From the NCBI GenBank assembly GCA_018240425.1, contig JAFEFU010000019.1, forward strand, positions 62,001 to 126,000: a DNA stretch of 64,000 bases, written 5' to 3'. Positions 47,247 through 59,367 of this stretch are shown here, one piece after another. The position numbers and the translations under genes were made by a program. The notes beneath the pieces were generated by a model. The model ran no database searches, was not told where the DNA came from, and saw only the letters and a program-made list of their open reading frames with translations. The first letter of the stretch is position 1. Each line of letters starts with the position of its first letter. Origin of the DNA: Pseudomonadota bacterium (GTDB lineage Bacteria; Pseudomonadota; Alphaproteobacteria; Rhodobacterales; Rhodobacteraceae).

Positions 47247-47681
47247 ATGTATAGACATGTGATTGTACCGACCGACGGCTCCGACGTGGGCACGAGAGCT
47301 GTCGAGGAGGGGCTGGAACTGGCCCGCTCTATCGGGGCGAAGCTGACGATCGTGACGGTCCTGCACCATTTCCATCCGCTGGACTACTCGCCCGACTCGA
47401 TCGTCGAGGCCCTGGACCCGCATCAGGCCGAGATCGACCACCATGTGAAGGCCGACGACCTGCTGGAGCGGAAGGTCCGCGCCTCGGGCGTGGCCTGCTC
47501 TCACATCCGCGTCAGGCACGACCATCTGTGCGAAGCGGTCCGCATGGCGGCCGCGGCGCAGGATTGCGACCTGATCGTGATGCCGGCGCATGTGCGCAAC
47601 GGCTGGCTGAGCGGGAGCATCGACGCCGAGACCGTCCGGCTCCTGTCCAACTCGAACGTGCCGGTCCTCGTCCTTCACTGA
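47247..47681 (+). CDS. Universal stress protein (UspA family), copy 1
   Basis: A 144-residue UspA-domain protein beginning YRHVIVPTDGSDVGTRAVEEGLELARSIGAKL, with a C-terminal [16 protein letters not shown] and NSNVPVLVLH. The nucleotide-binding motif GX2GX9G is not clearly formed (VMPAHVRNGWLSG), so ATP binding is uncertain. ATG 47247 has AAGGGGG upstream; a GTG at 47244 is an alternative start. A close paralogue follows, so the pair is a tandem duplication. Role: general stress or growth-arrest protein, from the family. Confidence 0.88.
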   Translation: MYRHVIVPTDGSDVGTRAVEEGLELARSIGAKLTIVTVLHHFHPLDYSPDSIVEALDPHQAEIDHHVKADDLLERKVRASGVACSHIRVRHDHLCEAVRMAAAAQDCDLIVMPAHVRNGWLSGSIDAETVRLLSNSNVPVLVLH

Positions 47682-47691
47682 CCGCGGCGGG

Positions 47692-47707
47692 CCAGCTTTC
47701 CCTGTTC
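47692..47707 (+). repeat. 16-bp repeat before the second usp gene (copy 2)
   Basis: An exact copy of 47121-47136. Here it is non-coding and lies between the two usp genes, as expected if the duplicated unit began in the 3' end of the radical SAM gene. Confidence 0.7.
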
Positions 47708-47796
47708 CGGCGGGCGGCGCGGGTGTAGCATTCCCGCATGGCCCGCTGCCGGACATTTGCGAACGGGCCGCTGCAACCGGTTGAAAGGAAGCGCGA

Positions 47797-48231
47797 ATGT
47801 TCAGGCACATCATCGTCCCGACCGACGGATCGCAGGTCGGGGAGAGGGCCGTCGAGCAGGGGCTGGAACTGGCACGGGCCAACGGCGCGAAGCTGACCAT
47901 CCTGACCGTCCTGCAACCGCTGATCATCTATTCCGTCGCCCATGAACTCGTGGTCGATCTGGGCGAGCGCCAGCACGAGGAGACCGAGCGCCACAAGCGC
48001 GACGACCGCCGCCTGGAAGAGATGGTCCGCGCCTCGGGCGTCGACTGCACCCATATCGAGGCCGAAGACATGCATCTGAGCGAGGCCGTCCACCAGACGG
48101 CGCTGGCGCAGGGCTGCGACCTGATCGTGATGCCCGCGCATGAACGCTACGGGCTTCTGGGCAAGGCGGTGGACAGCGAGACGGTGAAGCTTCTGTCCAA
48201 GTCGCACCTGCCGGTGCTGGTCCTGCGCTAG
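47797..48231 (+). CDS. Universal stress protein (UspA family), copy 2
   Basis: A 144-residue paralogue of the previous gene: [32 protein letters not shown], then [20 protein letters not shown] and SHLPVLVLR. The two share the N-terminus and length but differ in the middle (here a charged [18 protein letters not shown]), so they have diverged. AAAGGA precedes ATG 47797. The [12 protein letters not shown] stretch is a relaxed form of the ATP-binding loop. No obvious regulatory site is seen. alaS starts 110 bases downstream. Confidence 0.88.
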   Translation: MFRHIIVPTDGSQVGERAVEQGLELARANGAKLTILTVLQPLIIYSVAHELVVDLGERQHEETERHKRDDRRLEEMVRASGVDCTHIEAEDMHLSEAVHQTALAQGCDLIVMPAHERYGLLGKAVDSETVKLLSKSHLPVLVLR

Positions 48232-48341
48232 ACGGGGCGCGGGTCTCTCGCAGGTGCAGAAAACCCTTGTGGACAGGCCAATGGCCCGGCGCTAAACCGG
48301 CAGGACCGGCATTGCCGCGCCCTCATGGAGTCCGCCGCCCG

Positions 48342-51001
<2,660 letters not shown>

Positions 51002-51005
<4 letters not shown>

Positions 51006-51313
51006 GCGGGGCGGCCGCAACGGGGGCGAAAGGCGCCTTCTGGATCGCGCATGTCAAGGTGCTGGATGCCGAGCGCTATGGCAGGTATGCGGCGCTGGCC
51101 GGCCCGGCGATCGCCGCGCATGGCGGGGTCTTCCTTGCGCGCGGCGGCCGCTACGTCCAGCTGGAAGGCAACGATCGGGCGCGCAACGTGGTGGCGCGCT
51201 TCCCCTCGCTCGAGGCGGCGGTGGCCTGTTATCACAGCCCCGAATATCAGGCGGCGCTCGCCCATGCCAGGGGCGCGTCCGAGCGCGACCTGATGGTGGT
51301 CGAGGAAGGGTGA
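51002..51313 (+). CDS. DUF1330 family protein
   Basis: A 103-residue cytoplasmic protein with the DUF1330 pattern [37 protein letters not shown] (seen in parts), then [34 protein letters not shown]. It is a dimeric ferredoxin-like (ABM-type) fold of unknown function. Its ATG overlaps the alaS stop (ATGA), so it is translated with alaS. It may have no link to charging tRNA. The stop is 28 bases from the end of the converging Lrp gene. Confidence 0.85.
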
Positions 51314-51341
51314 GGCGGCCGGTCGCCTTCAGTCCGGGCCG

Positions 51342-51806
51342 TCAGTCGGGGACCGGCAGGACCGTGGTTTCCTTGATTTCCTCCATCACGAAGCTGGCCG
51401 AGACGTCGGCCAGCTCGACCCGCCTGACCAGCGCCTGATAGAGCCGGTCGTAATCCTTCACGTCGCTGACCCTTGCGCGGATCAGATAGTCGAGGTCGCC
51501 GGTCATCCGGTAGGCCCCGAGGATCTCGGGCATGTCGCGGGTGGCGCGGGCGAACTGGTCCAGCCAGTCGGGCGCGTGGCGGTCGGTGCGGATCAGCATG
51601 AACACGGTCAGGCCAAGCCCCAGGCGGTCGGGGTCCAGCAGCGCCACCCGCGCCCGGATGAGGCCCGCCGCCTCGAGCAGCTTGATCCGCCGCCAGACGG
51701 CATTGCGCGACAGGCCGACCCTTTCGCCGATCTCCTCGAGCGGCATATCCGCATCAGTTTGCAGAAGTCTCAGGATCTTGCTGTCAAATCTGTCAATTTT
51801 CTCCAT
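51342..51806 (-). CDS. Lrp/AsnC family transcriptional regulator
   Basis: A 154-residue regulator with an N-terminal winged helix (DRFDSKILRLLQTDADMPLEEIGERVGLSRNAVWRRIKLLE, seen in parts) and a C-terminal RAM ligand-binding domain (GLTVFMLIRTDRHAPDW, EILGAYRMTGDLDYLIRARV, YDRLYQALVRR). Such proteins form octamers that sense amino acids. The target is not evident; a small DUF6356 gene and an amidotransferase are divergent from it and could be regulated, the spacer being 114 bases. ATG 51806 is preceded by no strong ribosome site. Confidence 0.9.
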   Translation of the reverse strand: MEKIDRFDSKILRLLQTDADMPLEEIGERVGLSRNAVWRRIKLLEAAGLIRARVALLDPDRLGLGLTVFMLIRTDRHAPDWLDQFARATRDMPEILGAYRMTGDLDYLIRARVSDVKDYDRLYQALVRRVELADVSASFVMEEIKETTVLPVPD

Positions 51807-51920
51807 TTTTGCCGATATAGTGGGAAATCATCAACCGAACAAGGCCAGGATGCCGGAAAGAATGCGACCACTTCCCAAGCCCTTCGCGATATTCTGTCGG
51901 GACCGGAACAGGAGGAAACC

Positions 51921-52127
51921 ATGATCGCCAGGATTTTCACCGACCATCCCGCCAGCGTGGGCGAAAGCTATCTGGAGCACGCGGCCTTTGCCTCGCGCTT
52001 TTCGCTGGTGCTGTTTGGCGCGGCCTTCGCGGCGCTGATCCACGCCATCCTGCCCTTCACCTTCGAAAAGACCGCCAGCACCACCGTGGCGCGTCTTTAC
52101 GAGCGGACCCGCAACCGGGGAAAATGA
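51921..52127 (+). CDS. DUF6356-like small membrane protein
   Basis: A 68-residue protein: IFTDHPASVGESYLEHAAFASRFSLVLFGAAFAALIHAILP (in parts), with one membrane helix at ~28-48, then FTFEKTASTTVARLYERTRNRGK. The HP.SVGE.Y.EH..FA motif is diagnostic of the DUF6356 family, of unknown function. GGAGG precedes ATG 51921. It lies 5 bases before the class II amidotransferase gene, with which it is surely co-transcribed, and it is divergent from the Lrp gene. Confidence 0.82.
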   Translation: MIARIFTDHPASVGESYLEHAAFASRFSLVLFGAAFAALIHAILPFTFEKTASTTVARLYERTRNRGK

Positions 52128-52132
52128 CCTGA

Positions 52133-52933
52133 ATGTGCAGATGGGCGGCCTATATCGGCGATCCGATCTTTCTTGAGGAAATCGTCAGCCGCCCCGGCCA
52201 TTCGCTGGTGCGCCAGAGCCACGAGGCGGTGGAATGCCGCACCGCCATCAATGCCGACGGGTTCGGCCTGGCCTGGTATGGCGACCATGCCGAACCCGGC
52301 CTTTTCCGCGACATCCTGCCGGCCTGGTCGGACCCGAACCTCGCGTCCCTGACCCGGCAGGTCAGATCGCGGCTGTTTCTGGCTCATGTCCGCGCCTCGA
52401 CCGGCACCGCGACCAGCCGCAACAACTGCCACCCGTTCGCGGTCGGGCGGTGGACCTTCATGCACAACGGCCAGATCGGCGGCTATGACCGGTTCCGCCG
52501 CGACGCCGAGATGATGATCCCGGACGCGCTTTACCCGCACCGCAAGGGCGCGACCGACAGCGAGGCCCTGTTTCTGGTGGCCTTGGGCGAGGGGCTGGAC
52601 GATGACCCGAAGGGGGCGCTGGAGCGCGCCACCGCGCGGATGGAGGCCCTGTCGCGCGCCAAGGGCTGCGCCCCGCATTTCCGCATGACCGCCGCCTTTG
52701 CCGATGGCGAGCGGCTTCATGCGGTGCGCTATGCGTCCGACGATCAGGCGCCGACGCTTTATCACCGCTGGTCCGAGGCGCGCGCGGGCAGGGCGGTGGT
52801 GTCCGAGCCGCTCGAGGCCGGCGAATGCTGGGAGGCGGTTCCGCCGGGGTCCTTCTGCACGTTCGAGGGCGCGGGGGTGCGGATCGAACGCTTCGCTCCG
52901 CGGCCGGACGAGGCCGCACTGGCGGCGGAATAG
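52133..52933 (+). CDS. Class II glutamine amidotransferase (EgtC/YafJ-like)
   Basis: A 266-residue protein with the catalytic nucleophile Cys2 (MCRWAAYIG after Met removal), a class II GATase fold, NADGFGLAWYG, LFLAHVRASTGTATSRNNCHPF, WTFMHNGQIGGYDRFRRD and ATDSEALFLVALGEGL. This is the stand-alone EgtC/YafJ type: glutamine or gamma-glutamyl hydrolysis, target unknown. No ergothioneine gene (egtB, egtD) is near, so EgtC function is not supported. It follows DUF6356 by 5 bases, and the two are probably a transcription unit next to the Lrp regulator. Confidence 0.88.
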   Translation: MCRWAAYIGDPIFLEEIVSRPGHSLVRQSHEAVECRTAINADGFGLAWYGDHAEPGLFRDILPAWSDPNLASLTRQVRSRLFLAHVRASTGTATSRNNCHPFAVGRWTFMHNGQIGGYDRFRRDAEMMIPDALYPHRKGATDSEALFLVALGEGLDDDPKGALERATARMEALSRAKGCAPHFRMTAAFADGERLHAVRYASDDQAPTLYHRWSEARAGRAVVSEPLEAGECWEAVPPGSFCTFEGAGVRIERFAPRPDEAALAAE

Positions 52934-53061
52934 GCGCACGGCCCGGCGGCTTTGGCCGGACGGGAAACGGCCGCCCGGCCCTGCGCCCTGATGCCGCGCG
53001 CCAGCCTTGCCGCGCCCGCGGCGGCCGAGACCATGAGCGTCACATGCCGCGGCGGCGGACC

Positions 53062-54879
53062 TCAGCCCGCCCGGCTCTGCCGCTTGCGCTCATGCGGATC
53101 GAGGTGGCGCTTGCGGATCCGCACGATCTTGGGCGTCACCTCGACAAGTTCGTCATCCTCGACATAGGCGATGGATTCCTCGAGGCTCAGCCGCACCGGC
53201 GTGGTCAGGCGCACGGCCTCGTCGGTGCCGCTGGCGCGGATGTTGGTCAGCTTCTTGCCCTTCAGGGGGTTCACTTCCAGGTCGTTGTCGCGGGAATGCT
53301 CGCCGATGATCATCCCCTCATAGACCTGTTCCTGCGCGCCGATGAACAGTTTGCCGCGTTCCTCGAGGTTCCAGAGCGCATAGGCGACCGAGACGCCGTT
53401 CTCCATGCTGATGAGAACGCCGACCCGCCGGCCCTGGATCGCGCCCTTGTGCGGCACCCAGCCGTGGAAGATGCGATTGAGGACACCGGTGCCGCGGGTG
53501 TCGGTCAGGAACTGGCCGTGATAGCCGATCAGCCCGCGCGAGGGCACATGGGCGACGATGCGGGTCTTGCCGACCCCGGCGGGGCGCATCTCGACCAGGT
53601 CGCCCTTGCGCTCTCCGGTCAGCTTGTCGATGACCGCGCCGGTATAGTCGTCGTCGACGTCGATGATGACTTCCTCGACCGGCTCCATCTTCTGGCCGTC
53701 CTCGTCGCGGAAGATGACGCGGGGGCGCGAGATCGACAGCTCAAACCCTTCGCGGCGCATGTTCTCGATCAGGACGCCCATCTGCAACTCGCCGCGGCCC
53801 GAGACGATGAAGGCCTCGCCGCCCGGCGTATCCTCGATGCGGATGGCGACGTTTGATTCGGCCTCTTTCATCAGCCGCTCGCGGATGACGCGGGATTGCA
53901 CCTTGTTGCCGTCACGCCCGGCAAGCGGGCTGTCGTTGATGCCGAAGGTGACCGAGATGGTCGGCGGGTCGATCGGCTGGGCGGGAAGGGCGCTGTCGAC
54001 CTCGAGCGCGCAGAGCGTGTCGGCGACGGTGGCCCTGGACATGCCGGCCAGGGTGACGATGTCGCCGGCCTGCGCCTCGTCCACCGCGGTCTGGCTGAGG
54101 CCGCGGAAGGCGAGGATCTTGGTCACGCGGAACTGCTCGATCCGCTCGCTGTCGCGGTTGAGGGCCTTGATCGTCTCGCCCACCCGGATCGTGCCGGATT
54201 CGATGCGACCGGTCAGGATGCGGCCGATGAACGGGTCGGCGGACAGCGTGGTGGCAAGCATGCGGAAGGGTGCGTCCGCCTGGGCGATCTGCCGCGGCGC
54301 CGGGACATGGCGCACGATCATGTCGAACAGCGCCGAGAGATCCTTGCGCGGCCCCTCCAGCGTCTCGTCCGCCCAGCCGGCGCGGCCCGAGGCGTAGACA
54401 TGCGGGAAATCGAGCTGCTCGTCGCTGGCGCCGAGGTTGGCGAAAAGGTCGAACACCTCGTTCAGCGCCCGGTCGGGTTCGGCGTCGGGCTTGTCGACCT
54501 TGTTGACGACGACGATGGGGCGCAGGCCAAGCGCCAGCGCCTTGGAGGTGACGAATTTGGTCTGCGGCATCGGCCCTTCGGCGGCATCGACCAGGAGGCA
54601 GACGCCATCGACCATGTTCAGGATGCGCTCGACCTCGCCGCCGAAATCGGCGTGGCCGGGGGTGTCGACGATGTTGATGCGCGTCCCCTTCCATTCGACC
54701 GAGGTGCACTTGGCCAGGATGGTGATGCCGCGCTCGCGCTCGATGTCGTTGCTGTCCATCGCCCGTTCCGAGACCTGCTGGTTCTCGCGGAAGGCGCCGG
54801 ACTGTTTCAGAAGCTCGTCGACCAGCGTCGTCTTGCCGTGGTCGACGTGCGCGATGATCGCGATGTTGCGGATGTCCAT
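53062..54879 (-). CDS. typA: Translational GTPase TypA/BipA
   Basis: A 605-residue ribosome-binding GTPase. G motifs are AHVDHGKTT (P-loop), [14 protein letters not shown] and [18 protein letters not shown]. Later EF-G-like domains include [20 protein letters not shown] and the C-terminal domain with [23 protein letters not shown]. The length is normal. ATG 54879 begins the family start [15 protein letters not shown]; a 19-codon extension is not supported. No clear Shine-Dalgarno is visible before it, which is odd. It is needed mainly at low temperature or stress in other bacteria. Confidence 0.95.
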   Translation of the reverse strand: MDIRNIAIIAHVDHGKTTLVDELLKQSGAFRENQQVSERAMDSNDIERERGITILAKCTSVEWKGTRINIVDTPGHADFGGEVERILNMVDGVCLLVDAAEGPMPQTKFVTSKALALGLRPIVVVNKVDKPDAEPDRALNEVFDLFANLGASDEQLDFPHVYASGRAGWADETLEGPRKDLSALFDMIVRHVPAPRQIAQADAPFRMLATTLSADPFIGRILTGRIESGTIRVGETIKALNRDSERIEQFRVTKILAFRGLSQTAVDEAQAGDIVTLAGMSRATVADTLCALEVDSALPAQPIDPPTISVTFGINDSPLAGRDGNKVQSRVIRERLMKEAESNVAIRIEDTPGGEAFIVSGRGELQMGVLIENMRREGFELSISRPRVIFRDEDGQKMEPVEEVIIDVDDDYTGAVIDKLTGERKGDLVEMRPAGVGKTRIVAHVPSRGLIGYHGQFLTDTRGTGVLNRIFHGWVPHKGAIQGRRVGVLISMENGVSVAYALWNLEERGKLFIGAQEQVYEGMIIGEHSRDNDLEVNPLKGKKLTNIRASGTDEAVRLTTPVRLSLEESIAYVEDDELVEVTPKIVRIRKRHLDPHERKRQSRAG

Positions 54880-55019
54880 CGGGAGGATACGCTTTCGTTT
54901 GTCGGAGGTTGGCCGCCCCTTACAGGACAGGCGCACGAAAGGCCAGAGGGGTCTTGATGAGTGGGGGTGCCGCAGCTATCTCCCCCCTGACCGTCGCGAG
55001 CAGGGGCGACTGCGGCAAG

Positions 55020-55967
55020 TCAGGGCTGTTCCGCAGCCACCTCGGACCCGAACACGTCGGCTGTCACCTCCAGCATGTGCTGCGCGCCGCGGAGATGGCG
55101 CCTGGCGATCTCGCGCAGCCCGTCGTCGCTATCCCAGTCGCCTGAGATCTTGGTGTCAATTTCATCGGCAAGGATCGCGCGTTGGGCGGCGATCCGGTCT
55201 TGCCAATCTGGCGGCGCCTCATCGGGGTTTGGACGAGGATGAAGCCGGGCGGCGCGGTTCTTGCCGCTCAGACTCAGAAAGGCAAGCACGTTGATGCGCG
55301 GCGTCACCGCCTCGAACCGCTGATCAGGATAGAGGGTTAGATGCCCTTGGCGCCCGCCGTGGCGCGTGGTGACTTGATTGAGGGAGCGGTTCTGCTCGAG
55401 CTCTTCCTTGAAGATGGTCCAATAGCGTTCGCGAAGGGGCGCGATGCCAGGGTCAATGCGGTATTCCGTATCGCGGACTGCCTTGATCACCCGGTTCGGG
55501 CGCACGGCAACCTCGAAACGCAAGCCCGGCGGACCATCCCCAACGCGCAACATTCTAGGAACAACCGCCCAGAACGCCACATCGGCGGGAGTGTGATCGT
55601 TGAGCCACTCCAAAGCGGCACGGTGCTCGTCAGCGAAGGACTCGGCAAGCCAGATGGCCACCTTCGCGTCCGTCGCTGCCAGATAGGAGAGGGTCTTGCC
55701 AAGGTGGTCATGATCCGAACGCGCGAACTGGTTCTCGATCACGACAAGCTGATCGGTCTCTGCGTCACGGGCCAGAATGTCGAGCCGGAACGTGCCCGTA
55801 TTAAGTTCTCTGTCAACGGGCAATAGTTCCATGTCGATCGCACGACCGAGCCAAGCGAGGTTCTCCGGCAGAAACAGCCAGCGGGTGAACCCGGTGGCTT
55901 CGTGAAGGAAAACCGGCCGAAGCTCGGTCTCGATGATTTCGAGAACTGTCGGGAGGTCGTTCGCCAT
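55020..55967 (-). CDS. DUF4268 domain protein (PD-(D/E)xK-like)
   Basis: A 315-residue protein beginning [27 protein letters not shown]-(D/E)xK-type pattern is seen with D63 (RLDILARD), E78 and Q80 ([23 protein letters not shown]), the usual form in this family, where Lys is often replaced by Gln. The C-terminal part carries a DUF4268-like block ([20 protein letters not shown]). Function unknown; relatives occur beside restriction or defence genes. It starts one base after the icd stop, with GAAGGG upstream, and is embedded between icd and typA. Its GC seems lower than its neighbours, suggesting acquired DNA. Confidence 0.72.
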   Translation of the reverse strand: MANDLPTVLEIIETELRPVFLHEATGFTRWLFLPENLAWLGRAIDMELLPVDRELNTGTFRLDILARDAETDQLVVIENQFARSDHDHLGKTLSYLAATDAKVAIWLAESFADEHRAALEWLNDHTPADVAFWAVVPRMLRVGDGPPGLRFEVAVRPNRVIKAVRDTEYRIDPGIAPLRERYWTIFKEELEQNRSLNQVTTRHGGRQGHLTLYPDQRFEAVTPRINVLAFLSLSGKNRAARLHPRPNPDEAPPDWQDRIAAQRAILADEIDTKISGDWDSDDGLREIARRHLRGAQHMLEVTADVFGSEVAAEQP

Positions 55968-55968
55968 C

Positions 55969-57183
55969 TCAGCCCTTCAGCGCCTTGTCCAGATACTCGT
56001 CCACCTTTTCCAGGTAGCCCATCGTCGTCAGCCATTTCTGGTCCGGCCCGACCAGCAGCGCCAGATCCTTGGTCATGAACCCGTCCTCGACCGTGTCGAC
56101 CGTCACTTTCTCCAGCGTCCTGGCAAAGCGCATCAGCTGCTCGTTGCCGTCGAGTTTGGCGCGGTGCTTGAGGCCGCCGGTCCAGGCGTAGATCGAGGCG
56201 ATGGAGTTGGTGGAGGTCGCCTTGCCCTTCTGGTGTTCGCGGAAGTGGCGGGTGACGGTGCCGTGGGCGGCCTCGGCCTCGACCACCTTGCCGTCGGGCG
56301 TCATCAGCACCGAGGTCATCAGGCCGAGCGAGCCGAAGCCCTGCGCCACAGTGTCGGACTGCACGTCGCCGTCGTAATTCTTGCAGGCCCAGACATAGCC
56401 GCCCGACCATTTGAGCGACGAGGCCACCATGTCGTCGATCAGCCGGTGTTCGTAGGTCAGGCCGCGTTTCTTGAACTCCCCGGCGAACTCCGCGTCGAAG
56501 ACCTGCTGGAACAGATCCTTGAAGCGGCCGTCATAGGCCTTGAGGATGGTGTTCTTGGTCGAGAGATAGACCGGGAAGTTGCGGGCGAGCCCGTAGTTGA
56601 ACGAGGCGTGGGCGAAGTCGATGATCGACTGGTCGAGGTTGTACATGCCCATCGCCACCCCGGCGCCGGGCGAGCGGAACATCTCTTTCTCGATGACCTT
56701 GCCGTCCTCGCCCACGAACCTGATCGTCAGCGTGCCCTTGCCGGGGAAGAGGAAGTCGGTGGCCTTGTACTGGTCGCCGAAGGCGTGGCGGCCGACGATG
56801 ACCGGCTGGGTCCAGTGCGGCACGAGACGGGGCACGTTCCTGCAGATGATCGGTTCGCGGAAGATGACGCCGCCGAGGATGTTGCGGATGGTGCCGTTGG
56901 GCGATTTCCACATTTCCTTGAGGTTGAATTCCTGAACCCGCGCCTCGTCGGGGGTGATGGTCGCGCATTTGACGCCGACGCCGTGTTTCTTGATGGCGTT
57001 GGCCGCGTCGACGGTGATCTGGTCGCCCGTCGCATCGCGGCTTTCGATGCCGAGATCGTAGTAGTGCAGGTCCACGTCGAGGTAGGGCAGGATCAGCTTT
57101 TTCTTGATGAAGTCCCAGATGATCCGGGTCATCTCGTCGCCGTCGAGTTCGACGACGGGGTTTGCTACCTTGATCTTCGACAT
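55969..57183 (-). CDS. icd: Isocitrate dehydrogenase (NADP+)
   Basis: A 404-residue dimeric enzyme of the eukaryote-like type, oxidising isocitrate to 2-oxoglutarate. It has [79 protein letters not shown] and the NADP region [10 protein letters not shown]. The length and motifs are complete. Upstream, at 57246-57265, a 10-bp tandem repeat lies in the spacer to the divergent methyltransferase gene. The DUF4268 gene is directly downstream and probably shares its transcript. Confidence 0.96.
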   Translation of the reverse strand: MSKIKVANPVVELDGDEMTRIIWDFIKKKLILPYLDVDLHYYDLGIESRDATGDQITVDAANAIKKHGVGVKCATITPDEARVQEFNLKEMWKSPNGTIRNILGGVIFREPIICRNVPRLVPHWTQPVIVGRHAFGDQYKATDFLFPGKGTLTIRFVGEDGKVIEKEMFRSPGAGVAMGMYNLDQSIIDFAHASFNYGLARNFPVYLSTKNTILKAYDGRFKDLFQQVFDAEFAGEFKKRGLTYEHRLIDDMVASSLKWSGGYVWACKNYDGDVQSDTVAQGFGSLGLMTSVLMTPDGKVVEAEAAHGTVTRHFREHQKGKATSTNSIASIYAWTGGLKHRAKLDGNEQLMRFARTLEKVTVDTVEDGFMTKDLALLVGPDQKWLTTMGYLEKVDEYLDKALKG

Positions 57184-57245
57184 GTCCCTCTCCAGGCTGG
57201 CTGACTCGTTGGCGGTCTCTTAGCGGAAAAGGCAGGGCGGGGAAA

Positions 57246-57265
57246 GATGGTATGCGATGGTATGC
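57246..57265. repeat. 10-bp tandem duplication upstream of icd
   Basis: GATGGTATGC occurs twice without a gap in the icd/methyltransferase spacer, about 63 bases before the icd ATG. Confidence 0.7.
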
Positions 57266-57449
57266 AGATTTCGGGGCCGAGAGTCCGGCAGCGCCACGGA
57301 CCGCAATCCCTTGGGCAAATGGCCGAAGGCCGAGGGTGGCCGGGGTCCGGTCTTCGTGGTACGCGCCGGTTTGTCAGAGCCGGCACTGTATTCCCGTGCG
57401 CTCTTGCGGTAGGTGACGGTCCCAGCAGGGTAGAGAAAGGCTTGGCTTG

Positions 57450-58442
57450 ATGAATGGTCGGAAGGCCCGAATTCTCGAAGGGATCACCCGCGAGCAGCTT
57501 GGAATCGAGGTTGCGCCCTGGTTCAGCCCGCTCGTGCCAAAGCGGGAAAACTACCGGGTTTCGGTGATCGATGTCTTCGATCGCGAGACGCTTCTGAAGC
57601 GCGCGCAGGCGGACCAGCTTATTCCGCCCGAGAGTCACGCCCTGCTCGAAGAGGTTGACTATGTCGGCAGCGCAACCGAGATTGCCGCGCTTGTGCCGGG
57701 ACACCTGCACGGGACCTTCGACTATATCGTCAGCTCGCACAATTTCGAACATCTGCCGAACCCGATCAAGTTCCTGCAGGGATGCGAAAAGCTTCTGAAG
57801 CCGGGCGGGCTGCTGACCATGGCCGTGCCGGACATGAGAAGCTGTTTCGACTTTTTCCGGCCCCATACGGTTGTTGGCGAATGGCTGGAAGCCTTTGCCG
57901 AGGATCGGCAGCGACCGAGCCGGCGGCAGGTTTTCGAGACTGCGGCCTACCATGCGCGGGTCGCCAAGGGCGAGCAATTGCTGACCAGATTCTCGGTCGG
58001 TCAAAGGCCGGAAAGCGTCGTGGTGATCGGGGACCCATCAACGGTGGCGTCGGTCTGGGACGAGGATTGGACCGGCGACTATCGCGACGCGCATTGCACG
58101 GTCATGTGTCCGGCGTCGCTGCAACTGCTGCTGCTGGAATGCCGACTGCTCGGGCTGACAGGTTTCGAGGTCGAGTCCGTCTCGAAGCCTCGGGGGGTCG
58201 AGTTCTATGTGCGCCTGCGCCGGGCCAGCGCCCGCCCGCCGTCCGCCGAAGAGGGGAACGTTCGGCGGACCCAGTTGTTGCGGCGCATCATCGCCGAGCG
58301 CGGGCAGAAGATGCCCAGATCGGTGGCCGCCGGCAAGGGCGCGCTGCGCGCCTTGGGTCGCAGCTTCGTGTTCAAACCGTTGATCGACAATTTCCGCGCC
58401 TGGAACCGGCGTCGGCGGAACCGGCGCGGGCTGTCGCGCTAA
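57450..58442 (+). CDS. Class I SAM-dependent methyltransferase-like protein
   Basis: A 330-residue protein with a Rossmann methyltransferase pattern: an EVAPWFSPLVPKRENY segment in the place of motif I, DYIVSSHNFEHLPNPIKFLQGCEKLLKPGGLLTMAVPD (motif II-III area, in parts) and a C-terminal basic domain of Arg-rich helices (RAWNRRRRNRRGLSR). The first glycine-rich motif is not clear, so the enzyme may be degenerate or distant. The substrate is unknown; similar proteins are found in polysaccharide clusters. The ATG at 57450 is used; a TTG one codon upstream is possible. Base composition is slightly lower in GC. Confidence 0.72.
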   Translation: MNGRKARILEGITREQLGIEVAPWFSPLVPKRENYRVSVIDVFDRETLLKRAQADQLIPPESHALLEEVDYVGSATEIAALVPGHLHGTFDYIVSSHNFEHLPNPIKFLQGCEKLLKPGGLLTMAVPDMRSCFDFFRPHTVVGEWLEAFAEDRQRPSRRQVFETAAYHARVAKGEQLLTRFSVGQRPESVVVIGDPSTVASVWDEDWTGDYRDAHCTVMCPASLQLLLLECRLLGLTGFEVESVSKPRGVEFYVRLRRASARPPSAEEGNVRRTQLLRRIIAERGQKMPRSVAAGKGALRALGRSFVFKPLIDNFRAWNRRRRNRRGLSR

Positions 58443-58511
58443 AGCCGGCAGCCGCGCGCGATGCGCCGGGGTGAACCGGCGCCCGCGTGGGCCGACACAG
58501 GCCGTTGGCGG

Positions 58512-59105
58512 CTAGCGGACGAAAAAACCCCGCGCTCGTTCCCGCACATGAGCCCACAGCCCCGGCGCGCCGCTGGCGATCCTGCGGCCCACCCGTTCCT
58601 CGAGCTGGTCGAAGGTGACATCGTAGTCGGTCCAGGTGCCGCCGCCCGAGGCGATGTTCTGCATGACCGGCTGCACCCGGTCGAGCGCCTTGGCGAAGCG
58701 GGCGTCGGGGCTCTCGGCCGCCTCGAACTCCTCCCAGAGGGTGCGCAGCGGCCGGCCGATGTCGGCGGGCAGGAGGCCGAAGATGCGGTCGGCGGCGCGG
58801 GCCTCGGCTTCGGCCACTTCGGCGGAGCCGTGCACCGTGCCGTTCGCGGAATGGATCGGCACGTCGCCCACGTCGATTTCGACCAAGTCGTGCAGGATCA
58901 GCATGCGGATCACCCGGTCGATGCTGACGCCCGGCCCGGCATGGTCGGCCAGCGCCAGGGCGTAAAGCGTCAGGTGCCAGGAATGTTCGCCGGAATTTTC
59001 GCGCCGCGATCCGTCCGTCAGCGGGCTGGCGCGCAGGATCTGCTTCAGCCGGTCGGCCTCGGTCAGGAAGGCGAACTGCGCATCCAACCTGTCCCGTGCG
59101 CCCAT
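58512..59105 (-). CDS. HD domain protein (YfbR-like)
   Basis: A 197-residue HD-domain phosphohydrolase. The metal ligands are His in RRENSGEHSWHLTLYALALADH, the HD pair in IRMLILHDLVEIDVGD and a C-terminal Asp in FAKALDRVQPVMQNI. YfbR-type proteins are 5'-nucleotidases of dNMPs; the substrate here is inferred. Its ATG shares one base with the stop of the upstream gene (TGATG), so it is translationally coupled to it. It is the third gene of the operon 60027-58512. Confidence 0.85.
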   Translation of the reverse strand: MGARDRLDAQFAFLTEADRLKQILRASPLTDGSRRENSGEHSWHLTLYALALADHAGPGVSIDRVIRMLILHDLVEIDVGDVPIHSANGTVHGSAEVAEAEARAADRIFGLLPADIGRPLRTLWEEFEAAESPDARFAKALDRVQPVMQNIASGGGTWTDYDVTFDQLEERVGRRIASGAPGLWAHVRERARGFFVR

Positions 59106-59365
59106 CAGTGCGCGGACGTGTCGCGCGGGGCCGCGGGGCCGGTGCCGCCTTCGCGGCGGGCCTTCAGCGTCGCCTCGACGAACTTCTGGCCGCGCAGCGC
59201 CGCCAGGCGGATGCGGATCGAGGTCATGAAGGCCTCTTGCAGGGTGGGCGACGAGGCGCCGACGACGCGGGCCACGTCGTTGTAGAACCGGTCGTTGCCC
59301 ATCTCGTCCATCGCCTTCAATGTCTCGACGGCCAATGCGTCACCCAGATCCTCGACCACGCCCAT
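59105..59365 (-). CDS. Small conserved protein, function unknown
   Basis: An 86-residue protein not recognised with certainty. It is helical, with MGVVEDLGDALAVETLKAMDEMGNDRFYNDVARVVGASSPTLQEAF (seen in parts), then MTSIRIRLAALRGQKFVEATLKARRE and a disordered Gly/Pro tail. It has no signal peptide or membrane helix. It sits between an alpha/beta hydrolase (2-base gap) and an HD-domain gene (overlap TGATG), so all three are one operon. The context does not identify its job. Confidence 0.75.
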   Translation of the reverse strand: MGVVEDLGDALAVETLKAMDEMGNDRFYNDVARVVGASSPTLQEAFMTSIRIRLAALRGQKFVEATLKARREGGTGPAAPRDTSAH

Positions 59366-59367
59366 CT

